This document shows, piece after piece, positions 10,640 to 20,718 of a stretch of DNA of 64,000 nucleotides. The notes beneath the pieces are model-generated. The model was not told where the DNA came from. It did no database searches and saw only the letters and a program-made list of their open reading frames with translations. The translations under genes were made by a program, and so were the position numbers. The stretch is from Bacteroidales bacterium. Its GTDB lineage: Bacteria; Bacteroidota; Bacteroidia; Bacteroidales; Rikenellaceae. Within the stretch, counting starts at the first letter, position 1, and the number at the start of each line of letters is the position of its first letter. The stretch is taken from NCBI GenBank assembly GCA_910574205.1, contig CAJSYJ010000001.1, forward strand, positions 682,001-746,000, read 5' to 3'.

Positions 10640-10800
10640 AGTTGTGGGCTCTCCCGAGGGGATTAGGACTTTGCCCTAATGACCCACTTAGGGCGTTTCA
10701 CCCCTGAGAACCCCGAGCAAAGAGTGACCCTCTCTTTGCAATCTCCGCTTATGGGTTACCCCTAAGAACCCCGTTACGGAAGCGGACAAAGTAATCTAAT
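10640..10800. other. Candidate origin of transfer (oriT) with repeats
   Basis: A repeat-dense stretch directly ahead of the relaxase gene. It contains a near-identical direct repeat (10701-10715 and 10759-10773, 14 of 15 bases), an 8-bp stem with 7-base loop (10717-10724 with 10732-10739), a 7-bp inverted repeat (10744-10750 with 10780-10786), and overlapping short stems around CCCTAA/TTAGGG at 10675-10692. This arrangement is what MobV relaxases recognise. The nick site cannot be placed from sequence alone. Confidence 0.55.
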
Positions 10801-10820
10801 GTAAACAAAAAAAAGAAGCT

Positions 10821-12224
10821 ATGGCAACAAAATCAAGCATACACATAAAGCCTTGCAACATCGCATCGAGTGAGGCGCATAACCGAAGGACTGCCGAGTA
10901 TATACGAAACATCGGGATGTCCAAAATCTATGTTGTGTCCGAACTTTCTGCCGACAACGAACAATGGATAAACCCGAACTTCGGCACTCTCGAACTGCAA
11001 ACGCACTACGACAATATCAAACGGATGGTCAAGGAAAAGACCGGACGTGCCATGCAGGAAAAAGAGCGGGAACGCAAAGGAAAGAATGGTAAAATAATCA
11101 AGGTGGCAGGATGTTCCCCCATACGTGAGGGAGTATTGCTCATCAGACCTGACACCACACTGGCAGATGTGCATAAATTTGGCGAGGAGTGCCAAAGACG
11201 CTGGGGCATCACGCCACTCCAAATATTCCTGCATAAGGATGAGGGGCATTGGCTGGGTGGAAAGCCTGACACAGAAGACAAGGAGAGTTTCCAAGTGGGT
11301 GGAAAATGGTTCAAGCCGAATTATCATGCCCATATTGTTTTTGACTGGATGAACCACGATACAGGAAAGAGCCGCAAACTCAATGACGAGGATATGGCAG
11401 CAATGCAGACTTTGGCATCAGACATTCTAATGATGGAACGTGGGCAATCAAAAAATGTTACTGGCAAAGAACATTTGGAACGAAACGATTTCATCATTGA
11501 GAAACAGAAAGCCGAACTGCAACGCATAGAAGCCATAAAGCGGCATAAGGAACAGCAGGTAAACCTTGCAGAACAGGAACTCAGACAGGTAAAATCGGAG
11601 ATACGCACGGACAAGCTCAAAAGCGTGGCTACCGATGCTGCCACTGTCATAGCAAGCGGAGTGGGTTCTCTTTTCGGCAGCGGGAAAATGAAGAAACTGG
11701 AGCAATCCAATGACGAATTGCGTCAGGAAATTGCCAAACGGGACAAGGGCATTGATGACTTGAAAGCCCAAATGCAACGTATGCAGGAACAGCACGGCAA
11801 GCAGATACGCAATCTTCAAGGAATACACAATCAGGAACTTGAAGCCAAAGACAAGGAAATATCACGGCTGAATACCTTGCTTGAAAAGGCTTTCAAGTGG
11901 TTTCCGATGCTCAGGGAGATGTTGAGAATGGAAAAATTGTGTGCTGCCATCGGCTTCACCAAAGAAATGATAGAGAGCCTCCTGACCAAGAAAGAGGCTA
12001 TCAGGTGCAATGGCAGGATTTATTCCGAAGAACACAGACGGAAGTTTGACATCAAGAATGATATTTTCAAGGTGGAAAAGAATCCAACCGATGATAGCAA
12101 ACTGATACTGACCATAAACAAGCAGTCGATGGACGAATGGTTCAAAGAACAGTGGAATAAATTACGGCAAAGTTTACGACAGTCAGCGGAAGAGCCAAGA
12201 AAAAATAGAGGATTCAAGCTATAA
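10821..12224 (+). CDS. MobV-type relaxase / mobilisation protein
   Basis: A 467-residue mobilisation protein of the Pre/Mob (MobV) type found on Bacteroidota mobilisable elements. The relaxase half (about 1-200) has HKDEGH at 138-143 and YHAHIVFDW with metal-binding His169 and His171. The second half (about 215-345) is a long coiled coil. It would nick at oriT and lead the strand into a recipient, using transfer machinery supplied by another element. The gene is complete, lower in GC than the chromosome, and has the candidate oriT just upstream. No integrase gene is present, so the element looks immobile on its own. Confidence 0.82.
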   Translation: MATKSSIHIKPCNIASSEAHNRRTAEYIRNIGMSKIYVVSELSADNEQWINPNFGTLELQTHYDNIKRMVKEKTGRAMQEKERERKGKNGKIIKVAGCSPIREGVLLIRPDTTLADVHKFGEECQRRWGITPLQIFLHKDEGHWLGGKPDTEDKESFQVGGKWFKPNYHAHIVFDWMNHDTGKSRKLNDEDMAAMQTLASDILMMERGQSKNVTGKEHLERNDFIIEKQKAELQRIEAIKRHKEQQVNLAEQELRQVKSEIRTDKLKSVATDAATVIASGVGSLFGSGKMKKLEQSNDELRQEIAKRDKGIDDLKAQMQRMQEQHGKQIRNLQGIHNQELEAKDKEISRLNTLLEKAFKWFPMLREMLRMEKLCAAIGFTKEMIESLLTKKEAIRCNGRIYSEEHRRKFDIKNDIFKVEKNPTDDSKLILTINKQSMDEWFKEQWNKLRQSLRQSAEEPRKNRGFKL

Positions 12225-12332
12225 TTCCGCTCTATATAATCCAAAACATCAATAAAATAACTAATTTTGCATTCGGATAGGGGCAACTCTTTCCAAGAAA
12301 TAAGAAAATAAGAAGCGTTATGCTCTCTTGTA

Positions 12333-12445
12333 AGTCGAGAACGTAGGAAATTCACCAGTGTACTGGGATTGCATAGTGGTTCTCACGCATACAGCATGGG
12401 CTGCTACCTCTACATCTGTACACAAGGTTTCCTACGACTTTCGAC
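12333..12445. other. Imperfect inverted repeat, about 113 bp, after the relaxase gene
   Basis: Arms around ACGTAGGAAA (12341-12350) and TTTCCTACGA (12428-12437) flank a second exact pair GTGTAC (12357-12362) and GTACAC (12418-12423). The region 12225-12638 otherwise holds no intact gene. It may be an element end, a structured RNA or a recombination site. Confidence 0.4.
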
Positions 12446-12549
12446 TTCGAGTGTTGCATCAGTAGTTTGTGCTTCTGCATTTATAAATCGCTCCATCGTG
12501 CTATGGAGCATTGTATTATTTTGTAGATGAAGAATATCGAAGCAGATAA

Positions 12550-12633
12550 AGAACTCATAGCGGCATCGGAATCAAGGATATAAAGGACTATGAAATTGAA
12601 ATCAACATCGAAAATGGTATAGTAGTAAGATAA
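12550..12633 (+). pseudogene. 3' fragment of an unidentified gene
   Basis: An open frame of 27 codons without a start, ending at the TAA at 12631-12633, five bases before the ATG of the alkD-type gene. Its encoded end (IKDYEIEINIENGIVVR) is strand-like and protein-like. It suggests that the alkD-type gene was once second in an operon whose first gene has been lost. Confidence 0.35.
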
Positions 12634-12638
12634 AAGTA

Positions 12639-13779
12639 ATGGCAGAATCTTTTAAAAATATGTTTGATAAGCCATTCTTTGGAAGGTTTGTCAACGACTT
12701 GTCTCTTGTTCTCCAGAACATGAGTGTAGACAAGTTTGTAACTTTAGTTATGGATGAAGAATGGGAGAACAGAGGTTATAAGCAGCGGATTGCACACATA
12801 ACTACTGTTCTGCACAAGTTTATGCCAACCGAGTATAAAGAAGCTGTTGCGAAAATCTTTAAATTATTAGACTGTGTAAAAGTTAGACTGCTCGATTTTT
12901 CAAAGATAGACGATAAAAATTTCAATTTGCTGACATTAGAATATGGGGTTATTTTGGACCATTATGTGGAGCGATATGGAATAGAGGACTATGAGACATC
13001 AGTGAAAGCCATTGAGCGAATTACGCAATTCACGACTTGCGAATTTGTGACCCATGCCTTTATTGTGAAATATCAAGATGAAATGATGAAACAGATGTTG
13101 GCTTGGTCAAAACATCCGCACTGGGGGGGTAAGGAGGCTTGCATCGGAAGGGTGCAGACCTCGTCTGCCGTGGGCGATGTCATTGCCTAAATTAAAAGAA
13201 AATCCAGCTCCCATCATTCCGATTATGGAAAATCTGAAAAACGATCCATCCAGGTTTGTAAGGTTGAGTGTTGCCAATAACCTGAACGATATTTCAAAGG
13301 ATAATCCACAAATCGTAATTGCTTTGGCTAAAAAATGGAAAGGGCAATCAGAGAATATTGATTGGGTTATCAAGCATGGATGCCGAACATTGCTTAAGCA
13401 GGGGAATCACGAGATATTGAACCTGTTTGGACTGAGTTTGAATGACAATATCAGCATAGGTGACTTTAAGATTCTTACAAAAAGAATAAAAATGGGTGAT
13501 TCTGTTGAATTTTGTTTTAATCTAAACAATTATAATACGGAAAAACGGACAATAAGATTGGAATACGGAATCTATTATCGGAAAATGAATGGAGAGATGA
13601 CGAGGAAAGTCTATAAAATCAGTGAGAAGGAATACAAAGGAAACTCCATTACGGAAGTCAATAGGAAACATTCGTTTCGCCCCATAACGACAAGAACTTT
13701 TTATCCCGGCATTCATCAGATTGCTGTTATATTCAATGGATGTGAATCGGGAAAATGTGAATTTGAACTTGTTGAATGA
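12639..13779 (+). pseudogene. DNA alkylation repair (AlkD-type) gene, frameshifted
   Basis: Two overlapping frames together encode one HEAT-repeat DNA-glycosylase-like protein. The first (12639-13190, 183 codons) reads normally to HPHWGG and then becomes nonsense. The second frame, followed back from its ATG at 13177, continues as RRLASEGCRPRLPWAM, the expected next segment in this family. The frames meet at a run of seven G at 13123-13129, where one G too many is present. The full product would be about 380 residues and remove alkylated bases. It is lower in GC than the chromosome. The shift could be decay, slippage or a sequencing error. Confidence 0.75.
13123..13129 (+). repeat. G7 tract at the alkD frameshift
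   Basis: Seven G in a row, exactly where the alkD-type reading frame changes. Six would restore the frame (Trp-Gly-Val-Arg-Arg). Confidence 0.8.
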
Positions 13780-13904
13780 CAGTTTTTAATAGTTGAGATT
13801 AATCCGTAAATTCCCCGTTATATCCAAGAAAAAACAAGTGGTTTGCACGTTAAAAGGGAGGTTTTCCACTTACCTTCCCATACTATCAATCTTAAAGAAT
13901 ACAA

Positions 13905-13946
13905 AAACACCCAATTTTACATTCTTGGGTGTAAAATTGGGTGTTT
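13905..13946 (-). terminator. Terminator of tRNA-Ser, 17-bp perfect hairpin
   Basis: Perfect 17-bp arms at 13905-13921 and 13930-13946 with an 8-base loop. On the reverse strand the far arm runs into TGTTTTTGT, so it serves the tRNA gene. It also lies at the likely right edge of the mobile element. Confidence 0.7.
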
Positions 13947-13979
13947 GCTTTGCAATTTGCTGATTTTCAGCGTTTATTG

Positions 13980-14066
13980 CGGAGAGAGAGGGATTCGAAC
14001 CCCCGGTACAGTTGCCCGTACACCGCATTTCGAGTGCGGCCCGATCGACCACTCCGGCATCTCTCC
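13980..14066 (-). tRNA. tRNA-Ser (anticodon CGA)
   Basis: An 87-base gene with a perfect 7-bp acceptor stem (GGAGAGA/TCTCTCC), a long variable arm as in class II tRNAs, discriminator G, and the anticodon stem CCGCA/TGCGG around loop CTCGAAA, giving CGA. It reads TCG, a very frequent serine codon here. No CCA is encoded. The decayed mobile element lies directly at its 3' side. A lone -7 box (TATATTTG, 14111-14104 on the reverse strand) precedes it. Confidence 0.93.
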
Positions 14067-14249
14067 TCGGTCGCTCAGACGGAGTATTCTCCGAAAGAGC
14101 ACGCAAATATAGGTATTTTTTTCTTATGTTGTAGCGTCGGGTGCGATTTTTTCGTGAGAGGGCGGCTATTTTTTTCGGGCGACAGGAATCGGGACAGGTC
14201 GAAACGGTCGTTATCGCATCGTCGGAACCGGCTATCGAGGGCATGCAGG

Positions 14250-16313
<2,064 letters not shown>

Positions 16314-16317
16314 AGTG

Positions 16318-16325
16318 CAAATATA
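16318..16325 (-). promoter_or_regulatory. -7 box abutting the uvrB start codon
   Basis: On the reverse strand TATATTTG is followed by four bases and then ATG. The matching -33 is weak (TTTC at 18 bases). With the usual start about four bases after the box, transcription would begin at the initiation codon. Confidence 0.45.
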
Positions 16326-16440
16326 GGTATAAATAATAATAATGAAAATTAAAAACATTTAATATGCCTATCCACCATGCTGAAATTTTGTTTGCTTGAT
16401 AATAACGTTATAATTCTTATCTATGTTTATAAATTTTCGT

Positions 16441-16472
16441 TATATTTGTAACGAAATTCAAATGAATTTCGT
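16441..16472 (+). promoter_or_regulatory. Candidate promoter and operator of the low-GC cassette
   Basis: A -7 box TATATTTG (16441-16448) is flanked by three copies of TTTCGT/ACGAAA (16435-16440, 16451-16456, 16467-16472). The last two form a 10-bp palindrome with a 2-base centre (16451-16472). The layout suggests a repressor site over the transcription start. No good -33 box is seen. Confidence 0.4.
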
Positions 16473-16488
16473 ACATATTTGATTACGC

Positions 16489-16656
16489 GAAAGCGTAAGT
16501 TCTATCTTCTGCGAACGAAATCTGGTAAATTTCAAAATAACGAAGATAGGCTTAGTTGTTTCTACGTCACATGTGTGGCGTGGAGTTGTTGCCTATTTAG
16601 TTATAAAGGTTTACCAGAGCCTGTTCGCATAAATAGGATTTCAATTCCACGCTTTC
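16489..16656 (+). other. 168-base imperfect inverted repeat, candidate structured leader RNA
   Basis: Paired blocks in mirror order: 16489-16496 with 16649-16656, 16510-16516 with 16623-16629, 16521-16529 with 16610-16618, 16537-16541 with 16600-16604, 16546-16551 with 16591-16596, and 16562-16570 with 16575-16583 around loop ATGT (with two G-U pairs). A local alternative is TTACGC-GAAA-GCGTAA at 16483-16498, a stem with a GNRA tetraloop. It fills the 387-base gap between uvrB and the first gene of the low-GC cassette. It may be a leader RNA, a small RNA or a miniature element. Confidence 0.55.
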
Positions 16657-16700
16657 TTTATTTTAGAAGTTCCCGCATTGGAGTTGTTGCGGTATGTGTG

Positions 16701-17132
16701 ATGGAGCATAAATACAAATATATGCTTATGGCGTTTGTCTTGCTGTCAATCGGGGCAACGGTATATTTGACATGTCGTCAAAATGTATTGTTTTTATCTC
16801 ATTTCCAAAATTCTGCTTTCTTGTCATGTATCAAACTGAATATTGATTATGATAATTGTAATGGTTGGACATACATATTTATTTTTTGTCTTCCCGACGC
16901 ACTTTGGTATTTAGCATTGTTACTTGTTAATATTATTTTCTTTCAGTCCGGTATTGTTAATAAGATATTGTTTTATGCGTCTGCTGCATTGCCTTTTGTT
17001 TGGGAGTATATGCAGTATGCCGGAATTATAAATGGCACATTCGATTGGATCGACATTTTTATTTATTTATTAATTTTAATATCTTTTTTATTATGGCAAA
17101 GAAAATATCTGTGTTGTTGCAAATCTCATTGA
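16701..17132 (+). CDS. Small integral membrane protein, VanZ-like
   Basis: A 143-residue protein with about four hydrophobic segments (near 8-22, 50-72, 80-98, 115-135). The string LPFVWEYMQYAG followed by GTFDWIDIFIYL resembles the last helices of VanZ-like and similar small membrane families, where a Glu or Asp faces the membrane core. The ATG at 16701 is preferred over the upstream open frame from 16479, which overlaps the inverted repeat and has no protein-like character. GC is far below that of neighbouring chromosomal genes. It overlaps the next gene by 40 bases. Function unknown. Confidence 0.6.
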   Translation: MEHKYKYMLMAFVLLSIGATVYLTCRQNVLFLSHFQNSAFLSCIKLNIDYDNCNGWTYIFIFCLPDALWYLALLLVNIIFFQSGIVNKILFYASAALPFVWEYMQYAGIINGTFDWIDIFIYLLILISFLLWQRKYLCCCKSH

Positions 17133-17314
17133 TTGCATTATTTGTTTTAATTGCGTTCGGAAGCAGTACGCAACAAAAATCAATGTCTTCCTCTAACAGC
17201 TCTCGATGTGCATGTTGTGGAGGCAGAGGGTATATAATAAGAAATGGAGTGAAAGAGACTTGCTTTCCTTGTAATGGAACAGGACAAGCTGTATCGTTTC
17301 CTGAAACCCGATAA
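17093..17314 (+). CDS. Small exported protein with a DnaJ-type zinc-binding motif
   Basis: A 73-residue protein with a hydrophobic N-terminal segment (about 5-22), then a serine-rich linker, then CACCGGRGY and CFPCNGTGQ, the paired CxxCxGxG pattern of the DnaJ central domain. It would bind one zinc ion outside the inner membrane or at its surface. The ATG at 17093 lies inside the end of the previous gene, which suggests coupled translation. It belongs to the low-GC cassette. Function unknown. Confidence 0.6.
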   Translation: MAKKISVLLQISLIALFVLIAFGSSTQQKSMSSSNSSRCACCGGRGYIIRNGVKETCFPCNGTGQAVSFPETR

Positions 17315-17335
17315 AACTTAAAATCTATTGAATTT

Positions 17336-17794
17336 ATGAAGAACCTACTATTTATTATCGCTATTGCGACGTTTAGCATATTTGATTCTTATGCACAGTT
17401 CGGTCGTGCGTACCAATCGTTCCAGATCGAAAGTTCAGAGGAGTCAGAGGCAAGACTTAACAGGAATAATTATAGAGACGGAGAAAGAAGCTATTTTGAA
17501 GTGGAATTACATGAATGCGCTAATAACGGATATCATAATACCGGTTACGAATCGCACTGTTTTGATATGTATTTCTCATCTAACGGATCCGTGTACTGGG
17601 ACCGTCGACGCTTTGGAAAATATTTTTATAACGATGAATTGTCAGGAAGTTACTATCTTGTCAGTGTAGGTTATAATAGATATAATTTATATATCAGATG
17701 GAATAATGGTAAGTGTAAAGATGGATATGTGGATTACGACGGCAACGGTCGCGCCCGTATTCATTTTGACGGGTATGTATTTACATCTAAATAA
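17336..17794 (+). CDS. Secreted protein, low-GC cassette, unknown function
   Basis: A 152-residue protein with a signal peptide (hydrophobic residues 4-15, cleavage after SYA near residue 20). The mature part is rich in Tyr, Asn and Gly, has two cysteines in LHECANNGYHNTGYESHC and one further cysteine, and looks beta-rich. No known motif is visible. It follows the zinc-motif gene after 21 bases and precedes another exported protein gene by 11 bases, so the group is probably one operon. Confidence 0.6.
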   Translation: MKNLLFIIAIATFSIFDSYAQFGRAYQSFQIESSEESEARLNRNNYRDGERSYFEVELHECANNGYHNTGYESHCFDMYFSSNGSVYWDRRRFGKYFYNDELSGSYYLVSVGYNRYNLYIRWNNGKCKDGYVDYDGNGRARIHFDGYVFTSK

Positions 17795-17805
17795 GACATT
17801 GATCT

Positions 17806-18249
17806 ATGAAAATAAAAGCATTATTGTTGATATTGGTTGCCAGCATTTCGTTCTGTAATGTGTATAGTCAATCTGTAACATTATCGGCAATGCAAGATGA
17901 GGGGTATATAAATTGTCCGGGAACAACAACTGTTTCGGGTTCGCAGTCCGTTGTATACGGATATAAAGATCGATTACGAGCAGCCGATCCGCCATATACA
18001 TTTTATAGTACTATATATTGTAGTTATGGTTTTGAGAATCATGATAAAGGTCGTGGACGAATATTGAATGTGAACGACAAAACAGCTCGGATCAAGGTAA
18101 CGTGTATCGATGGCGAGAGGCTCGCGAGTGATGTACTGATATTGGATATTGCGCCACGTACCTTTAGTCGTATAATGTTTCAAGATAGAGATGAGTATAC
18201 TAAAGGGGTTGTGCGTAAAATACGGTGTGAATTAATAAAACTATATTGA
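17806..18249 (+). CDS. Secreted protein, low-GC cassette, unknown function
   Basis: A 147-residue protein with a clear signal peptide (residues 4-20, cleavage after VYS near residue 21). The mature part has cysteines near residues 37, 67, 95 and 142 that could form two disulfides, and ends in a basic, beta-like segment. I recognise no family. It is the last gene of the low-GC cassette and is followed by a terminator. Confidence 0.6.
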   Translation: MKIKALLLILVASISFCNVYSQSVTLSAMQDEGYINCPGTTTVSGSQSVVYGYKDRLRAADPPYTFYSTIYCSYGFENHDKGRGRILNVNDKTARIKVTCIDGERLASDVLILDIAPRTFSRIMFQDRDEYTKGVVRKIRCELIKLY

Positions 18250-18350
18250 GAAATATAAAATATAAAAAAGTACTATTGCTCATCATCGCGTTGTTTCGGT
18301 TACAGCATATGCTGCTCTAAACCGAATAAACGATTTGCAAGATAATAGAA

Positions 18351-18383
18351 TATGGACCGGACGGCTTCCGGTCTATATTTTTT
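18351..18383 (+). terminator. Terminator of the low-GC cassette
   Basis: Arms TATGGACCGGA (18351-18361) and TCCGGTCTATA (18367-18377) pair with one G-U, and TTTTTTAG follows. Confidence 0.75.
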
Positions 18384-18476
18384 AGTAGGATTGTTCTCAT
18401 TGTGTTTGAAATCCTCATTTTGACGATTTAGTTATTTTAAGACAATATTGAAAATAAATATATAACTTCTTTTTCA

Positions 18477-18484
18477 TATCTTTG
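18477..18484 (+). promoter_or_regulatory. -7 box of the dnaG promoter
   Basis: A perfect TATCTTTG, 20 bases before the dnaG ATG. A TTG lies 26 bases upstream, too far for a standard -33, so only the -7 box is supported. Confidence 0.45.
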
Positions 18485-18504
18485 CAAGATAGAATCCCGC
18501 GCAG

Positions 18505-20490
18505 ATGATCGATCGCGAAACCATAGACCGGATATATGCCGCCGCCAATATCGTCGATATCGTCGGCGAGTATGTTACGCTCAAACGCCAGGGCGTCAAC
18601 TATCAGGCATGCTGTCCGTTTCATCAGGAGAAGACGCCGTCGTTCGTAGTCTCGCCCGCACGAGGCATCTACAAGTGCTTCGGCTGCGGCAAGGGCGGCA
18701 ACGCCGTCAACTTCATCATGGAGTACGAGAACGTCACCTATCCCGAAGCGTTGAAGATGGTGGCCAAGCGTTACGGCATCGAGGTGCGCGAGAAGGAGAT
18801 GAGCGACGAGGACGTGCAGCGCAACAACAACCGCGAGAGCATGTTCGCCGTCAATACTTGGGCCTCGGACTATTTCGCCGGTCATCTTCACAACAGCGAA
18901 GAGGGTCGCAGCGTAGGGCTGAGATACCTGTCGCAAAGCCGCGGTTTTACCGACGCTACGATCCGCAAGTTCGGTCTGGGCTTCTGCCCCTCGAAAGGCG
19001 ATGCCATGTCGCGTGCGGCGCGCGAGGCGGGTTACAAGGAGGAGTTCCTCCTGTCGACGGGACTCTCGATCAAGAGCGAGCGCGACGGTTCGTTGCTCGA
19101 CCGGTTCCGCGACCGCGTGATGTTCCCCGTACACAACGTCTCGGGGCGCGTGGTGGCCTTCGGCGGCCGCACGCTGCGCACCGACAAGAAGGTAGCCAAA
19201 TACCAAAACTCGCCCGAGAGCGAGATATACAGCAAGAGCCGTGAGCTGTACGGCCTCTACTTCGCCAAGAAGGCCATACAGCGCGAGGACTTCGCCATAA
19301 TGGTCGAGGGCTATGCCGACGTGATATCGATGCACCAGGCTGGCGTGGAGAATGTCGTGGCCTCGTCCGGAACGTCGCTCACGACAGACCAGATACGTCT
19401 GCTGGGACGCTTCACGAAGAACATCACGGTCATGTACGACGGCGATGCCGCGGGCGTGCATGCCGCCATAAGGGGCGTGGACATGATCCTGCGCGAGGAC
19501 ATGAACGTCAGGATAGTGCTCCTGCCGCCCGAGCACGACCCCGACACCTTTGCACGCGCCAACACGACGGACTATCTGCGCAGCTATGTCCGCGACAATG
19601 CCGAGGACTTCATCTCGTTCAAGGCCAAGCTGCTGCTGCGGGAGGCGACAGACGATCCCGTCAAGCGTTCGCAGGCCATAGCCGACATGGTGCAGTCGAT
19701 AGCCATTATCGGCGACGCCATAAAACGTGCGGTTTATATCAAGGACTGCGCGAAGATCATGAACATCGACGAGTCGGTGCTCGTGGCCGAAGTGGCGCGC
19801 ATGCGCATCGTCTCGACAGGCGACCGCGAGGCCGAGGAGTTCATCCGCCGCCAGCGCATGCAGCGGCAGGAGGAGAACCGCGTCGCCGTGCAGCCAGAAG
19901 AGGATCTCTCGTCGCGCAACATGCGCGCCGGCAGCAGCATAGGGGCATTGGAGCGCGAGCTGGTAAAGTATCTGGTCAAGTACGGACACCGTTATTTCGA
20001 GTTCCGCGAGGGGCGCGAGACGGTGTCGCTCAACGTCGCGGCGGAGATACTGCGCGATCTCGACAGCGACGGTCTCCACTTCGACGACAAGACGCTCGAC
20101 AGCATCCTGACCGTTTACCGCGAGCAGCACGAAGCGCTGGGCGAGGGCGTCGAGGTGCCGTCGCACCGCTTCGTCAACCACCCCGACCCCGAGGTATGCA
20201 ATGCCGCGGTTGACATCCTAACGGCCGACGACAACTATGTCCCCAGCCAGCTGTGGAAACGCAAGGACATACACGTCGAGAGCGAAGAGGAGATGCTCTC
20301 GCACGGCGTGCCGAAGGCCATAGCGCTATACAAGTCGAAGATCATCGAACGGCTCATAGCCGAGCAGCAGGCGCTGCTGACCGACGAGGAGCTGCCGGAG
20401 GACAAACAGTCGGAGATAATGGCGAGGCTGAACCGCTACAACAAGGCCAAGGTGCAAATAGCCAAAAAGTTGCAGCGACTTATTTTGTAG
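18505..20490 (+). CDS. dnaG: DNA primase
   Basis: A 661-residue primase that makes RNA primers at the replication fork. The N-terminal zinc-binding domain has CCPFHQEKTPSF near residues 36-47 and CFGCGKGG near 57-64. The toprim core has VEGYADVISMHQAG near 267-280 and the acidic motif YDGDAAG near 312-318. The C-terminal part, which in other species binds the DnaB helicase, is poorly conserved. The ATG at 18505 gives the standard start MIDRETIDRIYAAANIVDIV. It stands alone, with 228 bases before smpB. Confidence 0.94.
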   Translation: MIDRETIDRIYAAANIVDIVGEYVTLKRQGVNYQACCPFHQEKTPSFVVSPARGIYKCFGCGKGGNAVNFIMEYENVTYPEALKMVAKRYGIEVREKEMSDEDVQRNNNRESMFAVNTWASDYFAGHLHNSEEGRSVGLRYLSQSRGFTDATIRKFGLGFCPSKGDAMSRAAREAGYKEEFLLSTGLSIKSERDGSLLDRFRDRVMFPVHNVSGRVVAFGGRTLRTDKKVAKYQNSPESEIYSKSRELYGLYFAKKAIQREDFAIMVEGYADVISMHQAGVENVVASSGTSLTTDQIRLLGRFTKNITVMYDGDAAGVHAAIRGVDMILREDMNVRIVLLPPEHDPDTFARANTTDYLRSYVRDNAEDFISFKAKLLLREATDDPVKRSQAIADMVQSIAIIGDAIKRAVYIKDCAKIMNIDESVLVAEVARMRIVSTGDREAEEFIRRQRMQRQEENRVAVQPEEDLSSRNMRAGSSIGALERELVKYLVKYGHRYFEFREGRETVSLNVAAEILRDLDSDGLHFDDKTLDSILTVYREQHEALGEGVEVPSHRFVNHPDPEVCNAAVDILTADDNYVPSQLWKRKDIHVESEEEMLSHGVPKAIALYKSKIIERLIAEQQALLTDEELPEDKQSEIMARLNRYNKAKVQIAKKLQRLIL

Positions 20491-20645
20491 ATTGTAAAAA
20501 AGGGGCGGAGCCGGATCGTATCCGTATCGCTACGAATACAGTGTGCAAACAGAAAATAAACAGAAAGATGTGTGTAAAAACATATCAAAGATAAAAGAAT
20601 TAGTTACCTTATCCGGTTCCACCCGCGGTATTCATACTCAAAAGC

Positions 20646-20690
20646 TGTGCCGCGCGGCGGCATGCGGCGCGGTGTTTGCGCCACGGCACA
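20646..20690 (+). other. GC-rich nested hairpin ahead of smpB
   Basis: An outer stem TGTGCCG/CGGCACA (20646-20652 with 20684-20690) encloses an inner stem CCGCGC/GCGCGG. It lies 29 bases before the smpB ATG. It could be a leader structure; there is no T-run, so it is not a typical terminator. Confidence 0.35.
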
Positions 20691-20718
20691 CTTCGATCCG
20701 GATATAAGAATGTGAGAT

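Noticed and set aside
16489..16656. Reading the long inverted repeat as an integron attC site or retron RNA
   Set aside because: The outer boxes do not match attC consensus, there is no integrase, and no reverse transcriptase gene is near.
16479..16700. N-terminal extension of the VanZ-like protein from 16479
   Set aside because: The extension overlaps the inverted repeat, is basic and cysteine-rich without protein-like pattern, and a good ATG exists at 16701 just before the first membrane segment.
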